DNA of 64,000 bases from Gnetum montanum (Eukaryota; Streptophyta; Gnetopsida; Gnetales; Gnetaceae), in the NCBI GenBank assembly GCA_015680685.1, contig MNCI01010480.1, forward strand, positions 33,327 to 97,326, written 5' to 3'. The notes beneath the pieces were generated by a model, which had not been told where the DNA came from, searched no databases, and was given only the letters and a program-made list of their open reading frames with translations. Positions within the stretch are counted from its first letter, which is position 1. Every line of letters starts with the position of its first letter. Shown piece after piece: positions 11,041 through 22,560 of this stretch. Both the position numbers and the translations under genes were made by a program.

Positions 11041-11199
11041 CTATAGTTCTTCGTGTGCTATCTAAGCCTAGTGAAATTTAGTAACCTTGTTGTTCGAACC
11101 CTAAGAGTCAACTCTTATGAAAACAAAAATTATTATTATTATTATTAAATTAAATATCAATTGCACACTATTTATTAACACAAAATATATTCTTCTCAC

Positions 11200-13560
11200 A
11201 GGAGTCCATCTCTGCCTAGGGCAGTTCAAGCACCTCAACAATACCGGGTGGTATATGCTCTTCCTGATGATTATGTACCAGACTTTACCTTCATCTTACA
11301 TCAAGATGAACTGATGTGGTGGCATAATATGAAAGGAAACATTGTGTTTCCACTTGACCGATCTATTCCAACCATGCTCTAGTTAATGCTAGCATGACAT
11401 GGGCTTCAACATCTCCATGGAGAATACGAGATGCGAGATCTCGACTCAAGGGACTATCATCCCACTGAAGCACAAAGATTAAGGGATTGGTAGTTGGAGC
11501 ACCAACACAAGCTTATGAAGGGCAAGGAGTTAAACTTCTTTCCACCTTCTCTTGGAAAAATTGATGAAGGTGATCATTTCTTTAGTGATTCTCTTCTCTT
11601 TGACTTCATACAAGGATCCCTCAACCATAATGTACAATCCATAATCCATAATCTAGGTTCTGGTCAAAATAGATCCAATGACAAAAATGGATCTGGAGAA
11701 GCAAGTCAAGAAAAGGGGGACAAAGGAGATCATGATCGTGATCATGGTTGCAAGCATCAAAGGAAGAATGATAGGTTTTATTGTAGAGCAAGTTCCCCTT
11801 CTTCTCCTCCATCATCATCATTTTCTTCTTCATTGAGTTCAGATTATTGCCATAGATAAAATAACTGTGATGGAGGTGATTGACAGGACCAAAATAACAA
11901 AAGGGACCATCAGGACAGTTGTGACCAAAGATGTGGGCAATCCAAAGAGTCCCATCATCAAGAAAGAAGGGCTAGTAGGGAACATCATAGGCACCACCAT
12001 CATGGCCTTGATAAACCTCTACTTGCTACTTGGGGCATGTTAAACATTACAAAGGCTATGAGGATTCCAACCAAGCACATGAAGGACAATAAAATAAAGA
12101 GGTTGGATATGAACAGCATTCCTTGATTCAAGAGAGGATATGATGCTAATCCACAAAATCATCTTCAAGCCTTCCAAGATGCATGTGCCTTGTAGAATAT
12201 TGAAAATAACTAGCAAAAGTTGAAATTATTTCCAAGGACACTCATAAAGAAGGTAGAAAGTTGGTATCGATCCTTGGAACCATAATCAATCAAGCGATGG
12301 AGTATGATGTTGGCATTATTCAATGATAAATATCAGACATGCTCCTAAGTATCAAATCTAAGAAACAAATTCAAGGGTGGAAACAAGGAAATCATGAGCC
12401 CTTGAATACTACTATTGGATGATACTACTCTTTGTTGCATAGGTGTCCTAGTCATAGATACTCTCAGCTTGATCAACTTTGCCATATCGTAGATGGGTTG
12501 TAATCTGAAACTAGGAAAACCCTTGGTGTCTATGCCTAAGGGAGATTGATAGAGTTGAGCATCCATCAGATTCAAAAATTAATTGAGCAGCTATCTAAGG
12601 AGGAGGGAGAGCTAAGAAAACATGAAAGTGCAAAAGAATACAATAGAAATCCTTCCATTCAAAAAAAGGGAGTTAGATTTTGTGACAATGGGGATGAATG
12701 TACTAGAGATGAGGTGGTTAACCAGAAAACCTGGTTATTCTAGAAATTACAATAAAAAATTATAGCTAAAGTTGATCAATTATGAACTCCATAGACAATA
12801 AGTTTCAAGCTATTCTAAAAATTGCTGAAGAGTCTAAGGAGCAAAGCAGTGAGTGAGAGTGTCGAAGATGTAAGGACACTGAATGTGTCAAATATAAGGA
12901 TAAAGGTAACATAGTTGCGATAGAGATGGCTATGAATAGTGATTCAGATGATGATGGTGGGTGTGATGTCTACCACTATGAACATCCTAAGGGATGTTAT
13001 CTAGTTGTATAACACTTGTAGGAATCTAAGGTGTATGCGTTAGATCCACGACTTGCACAAATGAACATGCCTAAAAGATTGCCTTATCCACAAAGCAATC
13101 CTCAATAGTTCCACCATCCATAGTAGTACTACCCAAGTGGGACTCCTCCACAACCTTAAGAAGTGTACTAGTAATGGCAACAACCACAATCGTGGGCATT
13201 GCCACCTCCAAGATAGCAATACCCTTACTGGAAACCAGATCCCTACGATTACTATGTTCAGCAACCTTCATCTCCAAAGGACTCCTCTAGCCATATTGCT
13301 ACTTACCAATCTCACCACTACCCTCCTAAAAAATACTAATCATCTTATCCAAGGAGGGATACTACCTACTACCCTCATGCACCTCATATTCCTACACTTA
13401 CTCCTCCACCTCCTGCACAACTACCACCTACTCCATCTATGCAAGGTGAATTGCCTACACAACCACAACAAAGGAATGCTATGAGGTTAGTTAACTTGCA
13501 ATCAATTAATCCATCCAGTGGGTCAAAACTGTGAACAAAAAAAAGACCCTTCTTCTGACC
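11200..13560 (+). pseudogene. gag of the gag-pol element
   Basis: A frame with stops opens just after TTCTTCTCACAG (11191-11202, a possible splice acceptor) and runs to 11859 as a Ser/His/Asp-rich segment. The retrotransposon gag core lies at about 12120-12300, with RGYDANPQNHLQAFQDACAL, KLKLFPRTL and ESWYRSLEP, as in copies B and C. A decayed zinc-knuckle-like CDVYHYEHPKGC lies near 12963. A Pro/Tyr-rich tail covers 13060-13560. Frameshifts and stops break it several times. Confidence 0.7.
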
Positions 13561-13680
13561 TCGCAGTCCACTAAATCCCTTGGACACATCAGTGATTGGT
13601 AACCCTGCTCGTCCAACTTTCTCTATTTCTCTCTATCTGAGTCCCCTTGAAATCAAAATCCTTCTCGAATCCATACTATA

Positions 13681-14094
13681 ATGCAAACACTTGTTGTATC
13701 TGATTGGATTCGAGCTGGTAACTTGCCTAGAAAATTAGCTGATCCTAGAAGTCCCCTAGTTTATTTGTAAATTGCTGAGAATGAACCTTGCAAAGCTCTT
13801 ATTGACTCTGGTTCTGGTGTCAATATGATCTTGCATGAGATGCACACAATGTGGAGCCTTCCTCCTTTGAAGAAGAGTAACATCTGGCTAGAACTGGTAG
13901 ATCATTCCATCACTGTTCCATTGGGATTAGTTAAAGACATCATCACAATTATTTGTGAGTGGTCATATCCCACCGATTTTCTAGTAATCAAAGTGGAGAA
14001 CTACAAGGGGGACTTTCCAATTATTATGGGAAGGATATGGCTAAGTACTATTGATGCTAAAATGGGCATTAGAGATCTTTCCTTGGATATATAA
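13681..14094 (+). pseudogene. Aspartic protease domain
   Basis: ALIDSGSGVNMI carries the retropepsin Asp in DSG. It is followed by PLGLVKDI, YPTDFLVIKVENYKGDFPI and MGRIWLSTIDAKMGI, the normal flap and second-loop order for Athila proteases. The frame is open from 13825 to the stop at 14092. Confidence 0.75.
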
Positions 14095-14425
14095 AAAGAA
14101 AATAAATTTAGAAAGATCGAGAAGAAGATAGTTCCAAGTATCGCATATAGCAATTCAAGGTGTCATTGTGTGCAGAAATTATGGTCAGTAAAGCAAACAT
14201 TTGTCTCTACATGTAAGCAGTGTGCACTAGAAGCTGATATCCAAAAATTTCTATATGTAGTAGCCACAAAACAAGAAGGCATCCATTGACTGACAACTGA
14301 TGCTAGTAGCAGTACATTATGCATGGAACTGACTGAGGGCCTAATGTGCAAGTACATCACAAAGTATGGATACACTTGAGCAAGTTCATCACTAGCTCTC
14401 TGAAGGAGCAAATGATGATATCAAT

Positions 14426-15420
14426 TTGGGTGAGTTGGAAATTCCTAACAATTTTAAACAAGAGCCCCTTGATTTGAAGACACTAACAACTGGAATGGAG
14501 TATGTATTTTTGAAAAATGGAAGGTCGGTTATCATTAATGCCAAGCTTGCTGCAAAACAAAAGAAAAATTTGATAAAAGTTATGGAAAAATGGTCAGTAG
14601 CCTTTGCTCAGTCATATTCCAAGCTTACTAGGATAGATCCAAAAATATGCCAATACTGAATATACATTGACCCTGCCGTCAAGCCAAAACGACAGCCCCA
14701 ACGACGTTTGAATCCTAAATTAAAGCAGGTTATCAAAGAGAAGATTGAACAACTCCTCAAGGTGGGATTCATCTACCCTATGGTAGATAGTAAGTGGGTC
14801 AACCCTCTAGTAATCGTGCCAAAGAAAGGAGGCAAATGGTAGGTATGCATTGATTTCTAGCTAGTTAATATGGCAACTTTCAAGGATCATTTTCTATTGC
14901 CTTTTGTCGACCAAGTGCTGGACACCATTTCAAGGCACAGTTATTACAACTTTCTTTATGGTTATAGTGGCTATAACCAAATTCAAATTGCACTAGAGGA
15001 CTAGGCAAAGACAAGTTTCACAAATCCTTAGGGAACTTTTTCTTATCCATAAATGCCATTTGATCTATGTAATGCCCTAGCCACATTTCAAAGATTAGTT
15101 CTCAACATTTTCCAACAACAGATAAGTAGTAGGGTAGAAGTTTTTATGGATGATTTTTCTACCTATAGAGCTACATTCAAGCAAGCTCTAGACCACCTTG
15201 AGTAGCTATTAAAAAGATGTGTTGAAACAAACCTCCAACTCAATTCGCAAAAGAGCCATCTTAAGATCCAGGAAGGCATAATCTTGGGGCATCACATCTC
15301 AAAAGCAAGAATCAAGGTGGACCTTGAAAAAATAAGGGTCATCCAAGGAATAACTTATCAACCTAAAATAGTCAAATAAGTTCAATCATTCCTTAGTCAT
15401 ACTAGCTACTATTAGTGATT
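14426..15420 (+). pseudogene. Reverse transcriptase domain
   Basis: The pre-RT segment 14426-14659 is open (LKTLTTGMEYVFLKNGRSVI, IDPKICQY). RT blocks follow in order: FIYPMVDSKWVNPLVIVPKK, FKDHFLLPFVDQVLDTI, YGYSGYNQIQIALED, then the catalytic VFMDDFS near 15139-15159 and ILGHHISKARI near 15280. Both Asp residues of the DD pair remain. At least eight in-frame stops are present, many where CAG, CAA, CGA or TGG would be expected. Confidence 0.8.
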
Positions 15421-15559
15421 CATCCAAAATTTTTCCAAAATCATGAAGTCGTTAGTAGAATTGATGAAGAAGGATGCATCATTCGTTTAGACCCCTACAT
15501 GTGAATAAGCATTTCAAAAATTGAAGCAAAAGCTTGTTGAAACTTTCATTCTTCAAGCA

Positions 15560-15931
15560 TCAGATTGGTCCAGACCATTTCATGTGATGATTGATGCATC
15601 GAATTATGCTTTGGGGGCAATGCTTATGGATGATAAAAAATTTCCATATTACATTCACTACACAAGCTAGAGCATTGCAAGTGCAAAATTGAACTAAACC
15701 ACCATGAAAAAGGAATTGATGGTAGTGGTGTTCACTTTAGAGAAGTTCAGGCACTATGTGCTTGGCTATAAAGTGTTTGTGCACACAGATCATAGCGCCA
15801 TAAGATATTTAATGAACAAGCCAATAATGAGCCCCCATGTCATACGGTGGCTCGTGATTTTGCAAGAATTCGATCTCATAATGGTAGATCGTAAAGGTGT
15901 GGAGAATGTGGTCACTAATCACTTATCATGA
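15560..15931 (+). pseudogene. RNase H domain
   Basis: MIDASNYALGAMLMD (first Asp), then an open piece 15704-15931 with KKELMVVVFTLEKFRHYVLG (Glu) and VHTDHSAIRYLMNK (Asp), ending VVTNHLS. Order and spacing are normal for Ty3/gypsy RNase H. Confidence 0.8.
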
Positions 15932-16189
15932 CTAAGATGGGATGATAAGAAGAAAGAGAGCCCTTTATCTGATCAATTCCCTGATGATTCTCTCCTTGTA
16001 GGTGCTATCAATGCACAGATGCTCGATGAACCAAAACGGTATGACACCATCCTCACTTATCAACTTAAGCAAGAACTGCCACAAGGGTTGGATGCTAGAA
16101 AGAAATAATAGTTTCTTCATCGAGTCAAATATTTCATGGAGATTAATGAGAACCTTTACAAGCTATGTCCCGATGGCCTAGTATGTTAG

Positions 16190-17206
16190 TGTGTCCCTAA
16201 TATGGATCAACTTCATGTTCTTCAAGATGCTCACGAAGGTCCTTGTGGGAGCCATTATTCTGGAAGATGCATGACCATAAAAATCCTCATTATAGGGTAT
16301 TATTGGCCAACAATCTTCAGGGATGCACGTCAATTTTTCCACGCTTGTGATCGTTGCCAAAGGGATGGTGGAATGATAGCTCGAATGGAGGGGCCACAAC
16401 AATGGATACAACCTCTTGAACCATTCGACATTTTGGGCATTAACTTTATGGATCCCATCACACCTTTATCCAATGGAAAGGCATATATAATAGTTGCAGT
16501 TGAATATTGTATTAAGTGGATAGAAGTAGTAGTCGTTGCCAACTATACATCCACCACTACTACTCGGTTATTACAACAAAACATCGTAAACAGGTTTGGT
16601 ATGCCTTGTGCATTAATTTCTAATAATGAAACTCATTTTACAGGTGCCACTTTCTGGAAGTTGATGCAACGCTTGGTGGTTGAACATAAACTCACAACAA
16701 CATATCACCCTCAAGCCAATGGTCAAGCTGAGGTCACTAATCAAGAGATTACAAACATTTTAACACATACCATTAGTAAATACTGAAGGGACTGAAGCAC
16801 TAAATTAAATGATTCCCTTTGGGCCTATCCCTTCATATGGAAACTTCTCATAGGTTATTCTCCCTATGAGCTCATGTACAAAAAACTACCAACATTGCCC
16901 ATCTAATCCAAGCTCCGTACACTCTCTACAGCCTATGATCTTGACCTCGATCTAAGTTTAGCACAGAAAGAATGATTAATGAGTCTCAACTTGCTAGATG
17001 AAAATTGGTTAATGGCCCTATCATCCAATGAAATGCACAAGGCATTCAACAAGAAACGCCATGACCTCAAATTGAGAAAAGTAAAGTTTCAACTAGGAGA
17101 CAAGGTTCTTTATTGGAATCCTACACATGTATCCCAAAAAACCGAATTTCAAACATTGTGGAAAGGACCTTACATTATTGATGAGACTTTTCCATCTGGG
17201 CCATGA
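16190..17206 (+). pseudogene. Integrase, catalytic residues lost
   Basis: The open piece 16202-16786 holds an HHCC zinc domain (HEGPCGSHYSG, HACDRCQRDG) and the core. The first catalytic Asp, expected in GIDFM, is Asn (GINFM; AAC 16442-16444). The second, expected in SDN, is also Asn (LISNNETHF; AAT 16622-16624). Glu remains in GQAEVTN (16730-16732). The C-terminal domain at 16980-17206 has KFQLGDKVLYWNPTH and LWKGPYII. The Asp-to-Asn changes are G-to-A, matching the transition bias seen elsewhere. It cannot catalyse strand transfer as read. Confidence 0.85.
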
Positions 17207-17354
17207 TCATCAACAAACCTAACAGCCCAAACAAGGAACAATTAGTTATCATTCAACAAATAAAACCTTTCCATGAACTCAAGCCAGCCAATGCAACAAA
17301 CACCTCATCAAATGGACAACCATGCTCAATCTTTCAGATCTCTCCCTTCCAATT

Positions 17355-19376
17355 TAGTCGTGGGGGAGATGGCCACCCATATTAACACCTTTGGCGGCTC
17401 CTTAGTTTTTGACCCTTTTTTTTACACATTTTTGGTTTTACAACTTTTTGTTTTCATCTTCTTTTTTTTACATCTTTATTTTACACATTTGCATTTTTAA
17501 GGTTATTGGTCTTTTCTTAGTTTTTGTTTGACACTAATGTTAATAGATTCAATATCTATTTCCTACTCTTTTATTTTCTTTGATGGTTATGTTCACTTAT
17601 GTTTGATGTGTTTCCCTACTCTTCTACTAATAAGGTGGTGGGTACAATGGTAATGCACTATTTGGGTATGCTTTATTTTTAATTTGATTGTTGATGTCTG
17701 GTTTCTAACTTTCAATGTCGTTACTGACAACTAGGACATGGTTTCTTTTCATGTAACAGGTAGTGAGTCCACATCATCCACCCATTCATATACTCTATGG
17801 TTTTCCTTGTTTTGGAACCATGTAGTCTCTTCTTCATTAATAAAACTTTAATAAATTGGTAACTTGTGTAGTTTCTAGAATCAAGAAGGAATCAAAGGTT
17901 TCGACAAGGTGTGGCTTCAAAGGAATGTGATATTCTTAGTGCTTTTCTATTTTCCTATGTGTAAGGGTGTTCTCGTAAGCTCCTCACCATTCCACATCAT
18001 TTCATAATAGGAAGTCAAATAAGTCCTTGTATGGTATGGTCCTCATCACAAAAAAAAAATAGAAGATGAGGATTCAAAGCACACCCCTTGGACAAAACAA
18101 ATGTGAAAAAATGCATGGGTCTTTGCATGGTGTGGTTTCCATTCAAAACAAAACTTGGGAATTCAAAGCACACCCCTTAGACAAAATAAAAGGGCTACAA
18201 GCACTAGTTATGAGACTTGTCTTCTCTCCTCTAACTAAGACCCTTTCTCACTTCCTATCTTCACTTTAATTTGGAATGGTGGTTGTTTTGTGGAAGCATT
18301 CTTGTATCTCAGGGAATGGACTTACCTTAGAATGTTGATGTAAAGTCATTGAAAGTGGTTGGTTTTGATCTGGACTAAGGAAGGATCCTACTAAGTCAGT
18401 TAATCACAAACTCCACAAGGGATTATATGTGACTATAATTTGGAACTCCATTCCACTCTCTCTATTTTCCATCTATGCTTTTCATGCCTCACCTCACTAC
18501 TGGTTTCATGTTTTGATTCAATGTTCTGGTTTGAAGTGTTGGGTTTCTCAGTTAGTTACTTTTGGGTTTTCATACTTGACTTTCTATAACCATTAATCAT
18601 CCATGGTACCCATGGACTTCTTGGTTTGAAGTTATGTAAGGGCATAAATGGCCTATGCCTGCTTTGGGAAGGACCCACTTGCATATCTTTTGGTTTGGTT
18701 AAGTTAAGTTCTTTATCCTTAAGCATTGTTACAATCAAATTATTTTTATTTATACCATCCATGTCACTCAATTGTACGCACCTTCAAAACTATTTGTAAT
18801 AAATTCATTTTTATTGTTGTGAATACCCCTTTTCTAGTACTCCTTGTGTTAAGCTTTTTCTGAATTGTATGGATCGCTTCTCTTATTTAACCCATTCGTT
18901 AGTCTTTCCACTAACAACATCAAGCAACCAATATATCATAATCACAACCTAGCTAGATAAAATCACTGATGAGACAAGGTACTTAGCCATTATCTATTGC
19001 ACTCTAAATACTAATCCTTGGTTTTTTTGTGATTGTAGTGGGAAGCATGGACTGGAAGCAGGATTTTCATCACCAAGGAGGACGCAACCATATCACTCGT
19101 GGGAGATTGTTCATGACCACTAGATCTCTTCTACCTCTCCCTCATTCTTCTATTTCCAAGAGGGGTTGGATGTTTTTTGGATCCATTGGTGTTCTTTCCT
19201 ATTATCATGAACACCTAATGTTATACACCATTATCATATTGTATGCTCGGGCACTTTTGTATTTGTCTATTTTCTCTGTGTCAATCTGGATGTTAGTCAA
19301 ATAATTTTACATCCCCTATTATATTTTGTAAAGAACTTGTTCCTCTTCTTTTACACTCGAGGACAAGTTTTCATTC
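17355..19376 (+). other. 3' spacer of the gag-pol element; ORF2 missing
   Basis: Begins with TCGTGGGGGAGATGGCCACC, the diverged counterpart of the gag-end palindrome, then a T-rich tract. Diverged family blocks follow (GTGAGTCCACATCATCCACC near 17763; GGGAAGGACCCACTTGCAT near 18666). A 27-bp block containing TTCAAAGCACACCCCTT recurs at about 18072 and 18161. The ORF2 acceptor TGTGATTGTAG survives at 19028, but only about 350 bp lie between it and the polypurine tract. The ORF2 body and the hexamer promoter seen in A, B and C are absent. Confidence 0.55.
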
Positions 19377-19389
19377 AATCGTGGGAGTA
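19377..19389 (+). other. Polypurine tract of the gag-pol element
   Basis: TCGTGGGAGTA-like purine run immediately before the LTR start TGATAAATCATG. The upstream context TGAGGA.GTTTTCATTCA is shared with elements A and C, supporting common origin of the 3' ends. Confidence 0.7.
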
Positions 19390-20272
19390 TGATAAATCAT
19401 GTTTTTCATCACTCCGATATTGGGGTGGCCACGATATCGGGTACACGATATTGGGTATGCGATATCGCAGCCTAAGATGTGATATCGTACATTCGATATC
19501 GCAAGGTTACTCCTGGGTCTATAAATACAACACCCAAGCACACAATTGGGAATATGTTTTTGGCAGTTAGTAGTGAAGCTCATGTAGTTTGTCCATTTGA
19601 AAGTTAGAATATTTTCCAAGTGCCTGTAGCAAGAGGTCTAAGTGTGAATAGATCTTTATTCAAGCATTGATGTACCTAAGCACACCATTGTCTTAGTAAT
19701 AAAGATGAGATCTTTGATCCATTCCTTACGGCACTTGATATTTTCTCTCTTATGCATTTAGATATTGTTATTTCATGAAATTTACATTAATTTTATTTAT
19801 GTAGCAATTAATTTCTATCAATTAAGAAAATTATTAAATTACACAAGCACGACCCCTTCAAGCATACATGTGATCCTTGGTAGCTCAAAAATGATTAGCG
19901 TTCGATAGCCTAGCAGTGTTCGAATGAATTTCAGGATGTGTTTGGGAAGTGGAAAAAATTACATGTGTTAGGATAGATAGATTATAGTTCACTTTGTAGT
20001 TAATCACTCTTATTTTTAATCACTCTTACTTTTATTCTTGTTCTAGGTGAGTAATTCCAAAAAAACACAAAATAATAAAAATCTTATGCCTCAATCACAC
20101 CTAACCATACAATTGCATTTCACAAGTGGGACTAGGAAGATAATGAATGAAAAACACACACACTATTTAGCTCTAGTGTACTTAGTAACTATATTCTATG
20201 GAATTTGACCAGATTGCACATGCATGCTTGTGATTCGTATGGTTGGGTGTACAGGTACCTCACCACTCATCA
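19390..20272 (+). repeat. 3' LTR of the gag-pol element
   Basis: Starts TGATAAATCATG and ends CCACTCATCA. Array: GATATT 19416, GATATC 19433, GATATT 19447, GATATC 19461, GATATC 19481, GATATC 19495; gaps 11, 8, 8, 14 and 8. TATAAATA at 19520-19527. The array is better preserved here than in the 5' LTR. Confidence 0.85.
19416..19527 (+). promoter_or_regulatory. Phased hexamer array and TATA box, 3' LTR
   Basis: Six GATATC/GATATT hexamers, five of them with G in first place preceded by C, separated by 8, 11 or 14 bases. The 8-base spacers have the form GNRTACNC or close (GGGTACAC, GGGTATGC), so longer units of the type CGATATCGGGTACA repeat every 14 bp. Confidence 0.7.
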
Positions 20273-21600
20273 CTTGTGAAATTAGTCAAAATCCATTATT
20301 TTTCATCCCAAACCTCTCAACTATGCTAGGAATTGCATGCCTACATTAGACCAACATAGTCAAGAGGTATTTGGCCATTCCAAGATCCAAGAAATCACCA
20401 AGTTTGACAATTTTGATACTAAAACCCTAGCCAACAGCACTAGTGATCCTAGGAGTCCATTAGCATGGTCGATTGGACAAAGAAACTCACCAAAAGTCAT
20501 TTCTCATGCATGACTACACTAGAGAGGCCTGTGACTATGTTGGCCTTGCATAGTCATAGTATGAGCCCATTTTGTGGTAATATTTAATAGCATTATACCA
20601 CTCTGAAATGGTCCAAAACTAACTCAGGAAGCCCAGAACCCTATTACATTTCATCTAGCTACAATTTCACATCATTTCAACCCTAAAAATGCCAAGTTTT
20701 CTATGACTACATTGGCACCATGCATGACTATGCTGGCCTAGTGTAGTCAAGTGGGAAATTCCATAAAATCCACTTCTATTGCCTAAATTTGACCTTTGAA
20801 CAGCTAATTCAATCCTCCAATGAACAGCTAATTCAATCCTCCAATGACCTTGTGTTGTCCTAGGAAGCTAGTAGAGCACTAAGACAAAACATGGAACCCT
20901 AGTAATACCATTGTTTTATGTTACTATGCTAAGGAATGCAGGACTATGTTAGGCTAGCATAGTCACCAATGGAAACATGATTTTCAAGCTTTTGGGATGT
21001 GAAAATAAAGCCAAAACTTGCCAATACTCAATACCAACTCACTACTCTAGCTGTTTGGGCCACTAGGAGCTCAAAAGTGACCATACTAAGCCTTGAAAGC
21101 TATCTGTCAATTTTAACTACACTTGGGAACTCATGACTACACTAGGCCAACATAGTCACCAATGAAAACATGATTTTCAAGCTTTTGGAAGGTGAAAATA
21201 AAGCCAAAACGAGCCAATCCTTAATACCAATCCTTTGCGCTAGCTATTTGGGCTACCAAGAGCTTGAAAGTGATCATATTAAGCTTGGGAATTTGTCCAT
21301 TAGTTTTGACTACATTTGGAAATGCATGACTATGCTAGGTCAACGTAGTCAACAATGGAAACATCATTTTCAGCATTCAAAAGGTAGAAAAAAGAGCCAA
21401 AACTTATCAATCCTCAATACCAATTCCCTATGCTAGCTATCTAGAATATCAAAGGTCAAAAGTGATCATAATAAGCCTAGAAAACTACCCATCAGTGTTA
21501 ACTACACTGAGGAATGCATGACTACATTGGGCTAGTGTAGTCACCAGTAGAGCCTAGCATATTCACAAGAAAAAGTGTTAGTTTTAAGTTAAAATAGCTC
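20273..21600. repeat. Satellite with dyad core, right part (monomer about 193 bp)
   Basis: Continuation of the array at 9060-10140. The last units are clearest: the second arm (AGCATAGTCACC or close) is at 20955, 21149, 21342 and 21534, a step of 194, 193 and 192 bp. The text between them is also repeated (GAAACATGATTTTCAAGCTT, then GTGAAAATAAAGCCAAAAC). Further dyads occur near 20317, 20535 and 20722. A separate exact 24-bp duplication (GAACAGCTAATTCAATCCTC and 4 more bases) lies at 20798-20845. Confidence 0.75.
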
Positions 21601-21714
21601 CAAAATGACCCTCTCATGTGTCCAAACTCTCTTGGCAAACTTGTAGGCCCATACCATGGCCTACCAAGCCCTAATACTAGCAAAATATAATCCTTTTTTA
21701 CCAATATTAACCAT

Positions 21715-22275
21715 GTTTTACCACATTTTCTCTACTTTGACTGATTTGGCCTAGTTTCATGGTTTTTTGACTTTTTTGACCCCATTATGCATTGTTGACC
21801 TTTATTACCATTAGTTGACCTCATGTAGCTTCTACATAACTTTAGTTTCACCATATCTACCTTATTTTCTCTATCATGACCTTGGTTGACCCTTATTTAG
21901 CCTTTGATTGGTGTTATGTGATGGGGTTTGATCATCTTTGACCATCATTTAACACCATGTAACTATGGCCTACCAAGGCCTTAAATTAGCAACATGGCCT
22001 GATAAGGCCTAATACTAGCAAAGTGTAACCTTAATTAACCATATTTAATCTTATTTTTCATATTTTTATGATGTTTCAACTTGTTTTAACCTTGTTTGAC
22101 CTTTGTTCCATCTTGTTTTTCTTCACTTACCTCTTATAGCCTTAGTTGATCTTGCTTGAATTTTTTTTGACATTGGAATAACATGTGTTTACATATTTAC
22201 TAAGGTATTTTATCATTTTGGCATTATTTACTCATTTTTACCTAGGTGCTACTTGATGTGCTTATGTTGTCATGC
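21715..22275 (+). repeat. T-rich TTGACC tract
   Basis: Irregular repeats of TTGACC, TTTGACCTT and TTATTTT with scattered T-rich stretches. A homologous tract at 37060-37560 also lies directly before the pre-RT segment of element T2. No coding potential seen. Confidence 0.5.
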
Positions 22276-22277
22276 AG
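22270..22277 (+). other. Possible splice acceptor before pre-RT (T1)
   Basis: TTATGTTGTCATGCAG ends at 22277, after a T-rich tract and at the point where homology with T2 pre-RT begins. T2 has TTCTTGTTGACATGCAAG at 37573-37590. Tat elements of the Ogre group are known to carry an intron between protease and RT, and this would be its 3' end. Confidence 0.35.
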
Positions 22278-22560
22278 AAATAAGCCAAGAAAATAAGAAG
22301 GAAAATTTGACTAGCCTTAAAGCCTACATGGATCCCTCTAGTGATGTCATTAGATAAAGTTAACCTAAAATATGCAAACACTAAGCCTCAAGGCCATTCT
22401 ATGATACAAAATTGAAAGTAGCCTGATGATCATTAACCTTGAAGCCAGAAGACATCACAAAGGATCCCTTAGTTGAAAGTTCTCATCTAAGACCATGATG
22501 ATGAGGAGAAAACCCATAGGACTAAATTCCTCTCTAGAAATTAGTTCTGCTCAAGACAAC
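22278..22560 (+). pseudogene. Pre-RT fragment of Tat-like element T1
   Basis: Heavily decayed. Homology to 37590-37870 in T2 is visible in GACATCACAAAGGATCCCTT against GACATTACATAGGATTCTCT, followed by AGTTGAA and, 30 bp on, GGAGAAAAC. RT itself is absent after 22560. Confidence 0.45.

Larger units (their letters stand above)
10141..20272 (+). mobile_element. Complete but dead Athila-like gag-pol LTR retrotransposon
   Basis: 10.1 kb with LTRs at both ends (881 and 883 bp), tRNA-Asp-type primer-binding site, gag, protease, RT, RNase H, integrase, a long 3' spacer and a polypurine tract. The flanks CTTGG (10136-10140) and CTTGT (20273-20277) are a 4/5-match target-site duplication. Both flanks are the same dyad satellite, so it is an insertion into that array. 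RT has the Athila-style FMDD motif. Stops and lost integrase catalytic residues make it inactive. Confidence 0.85.

Noticed and set aside
9060-21600. Regularly spaced dyad repeats as a CRISPR-like array
   Set aside because: Units are about 190 bp, diverged, and the text between dyads is itself repeated; the context is a plant retroelement.
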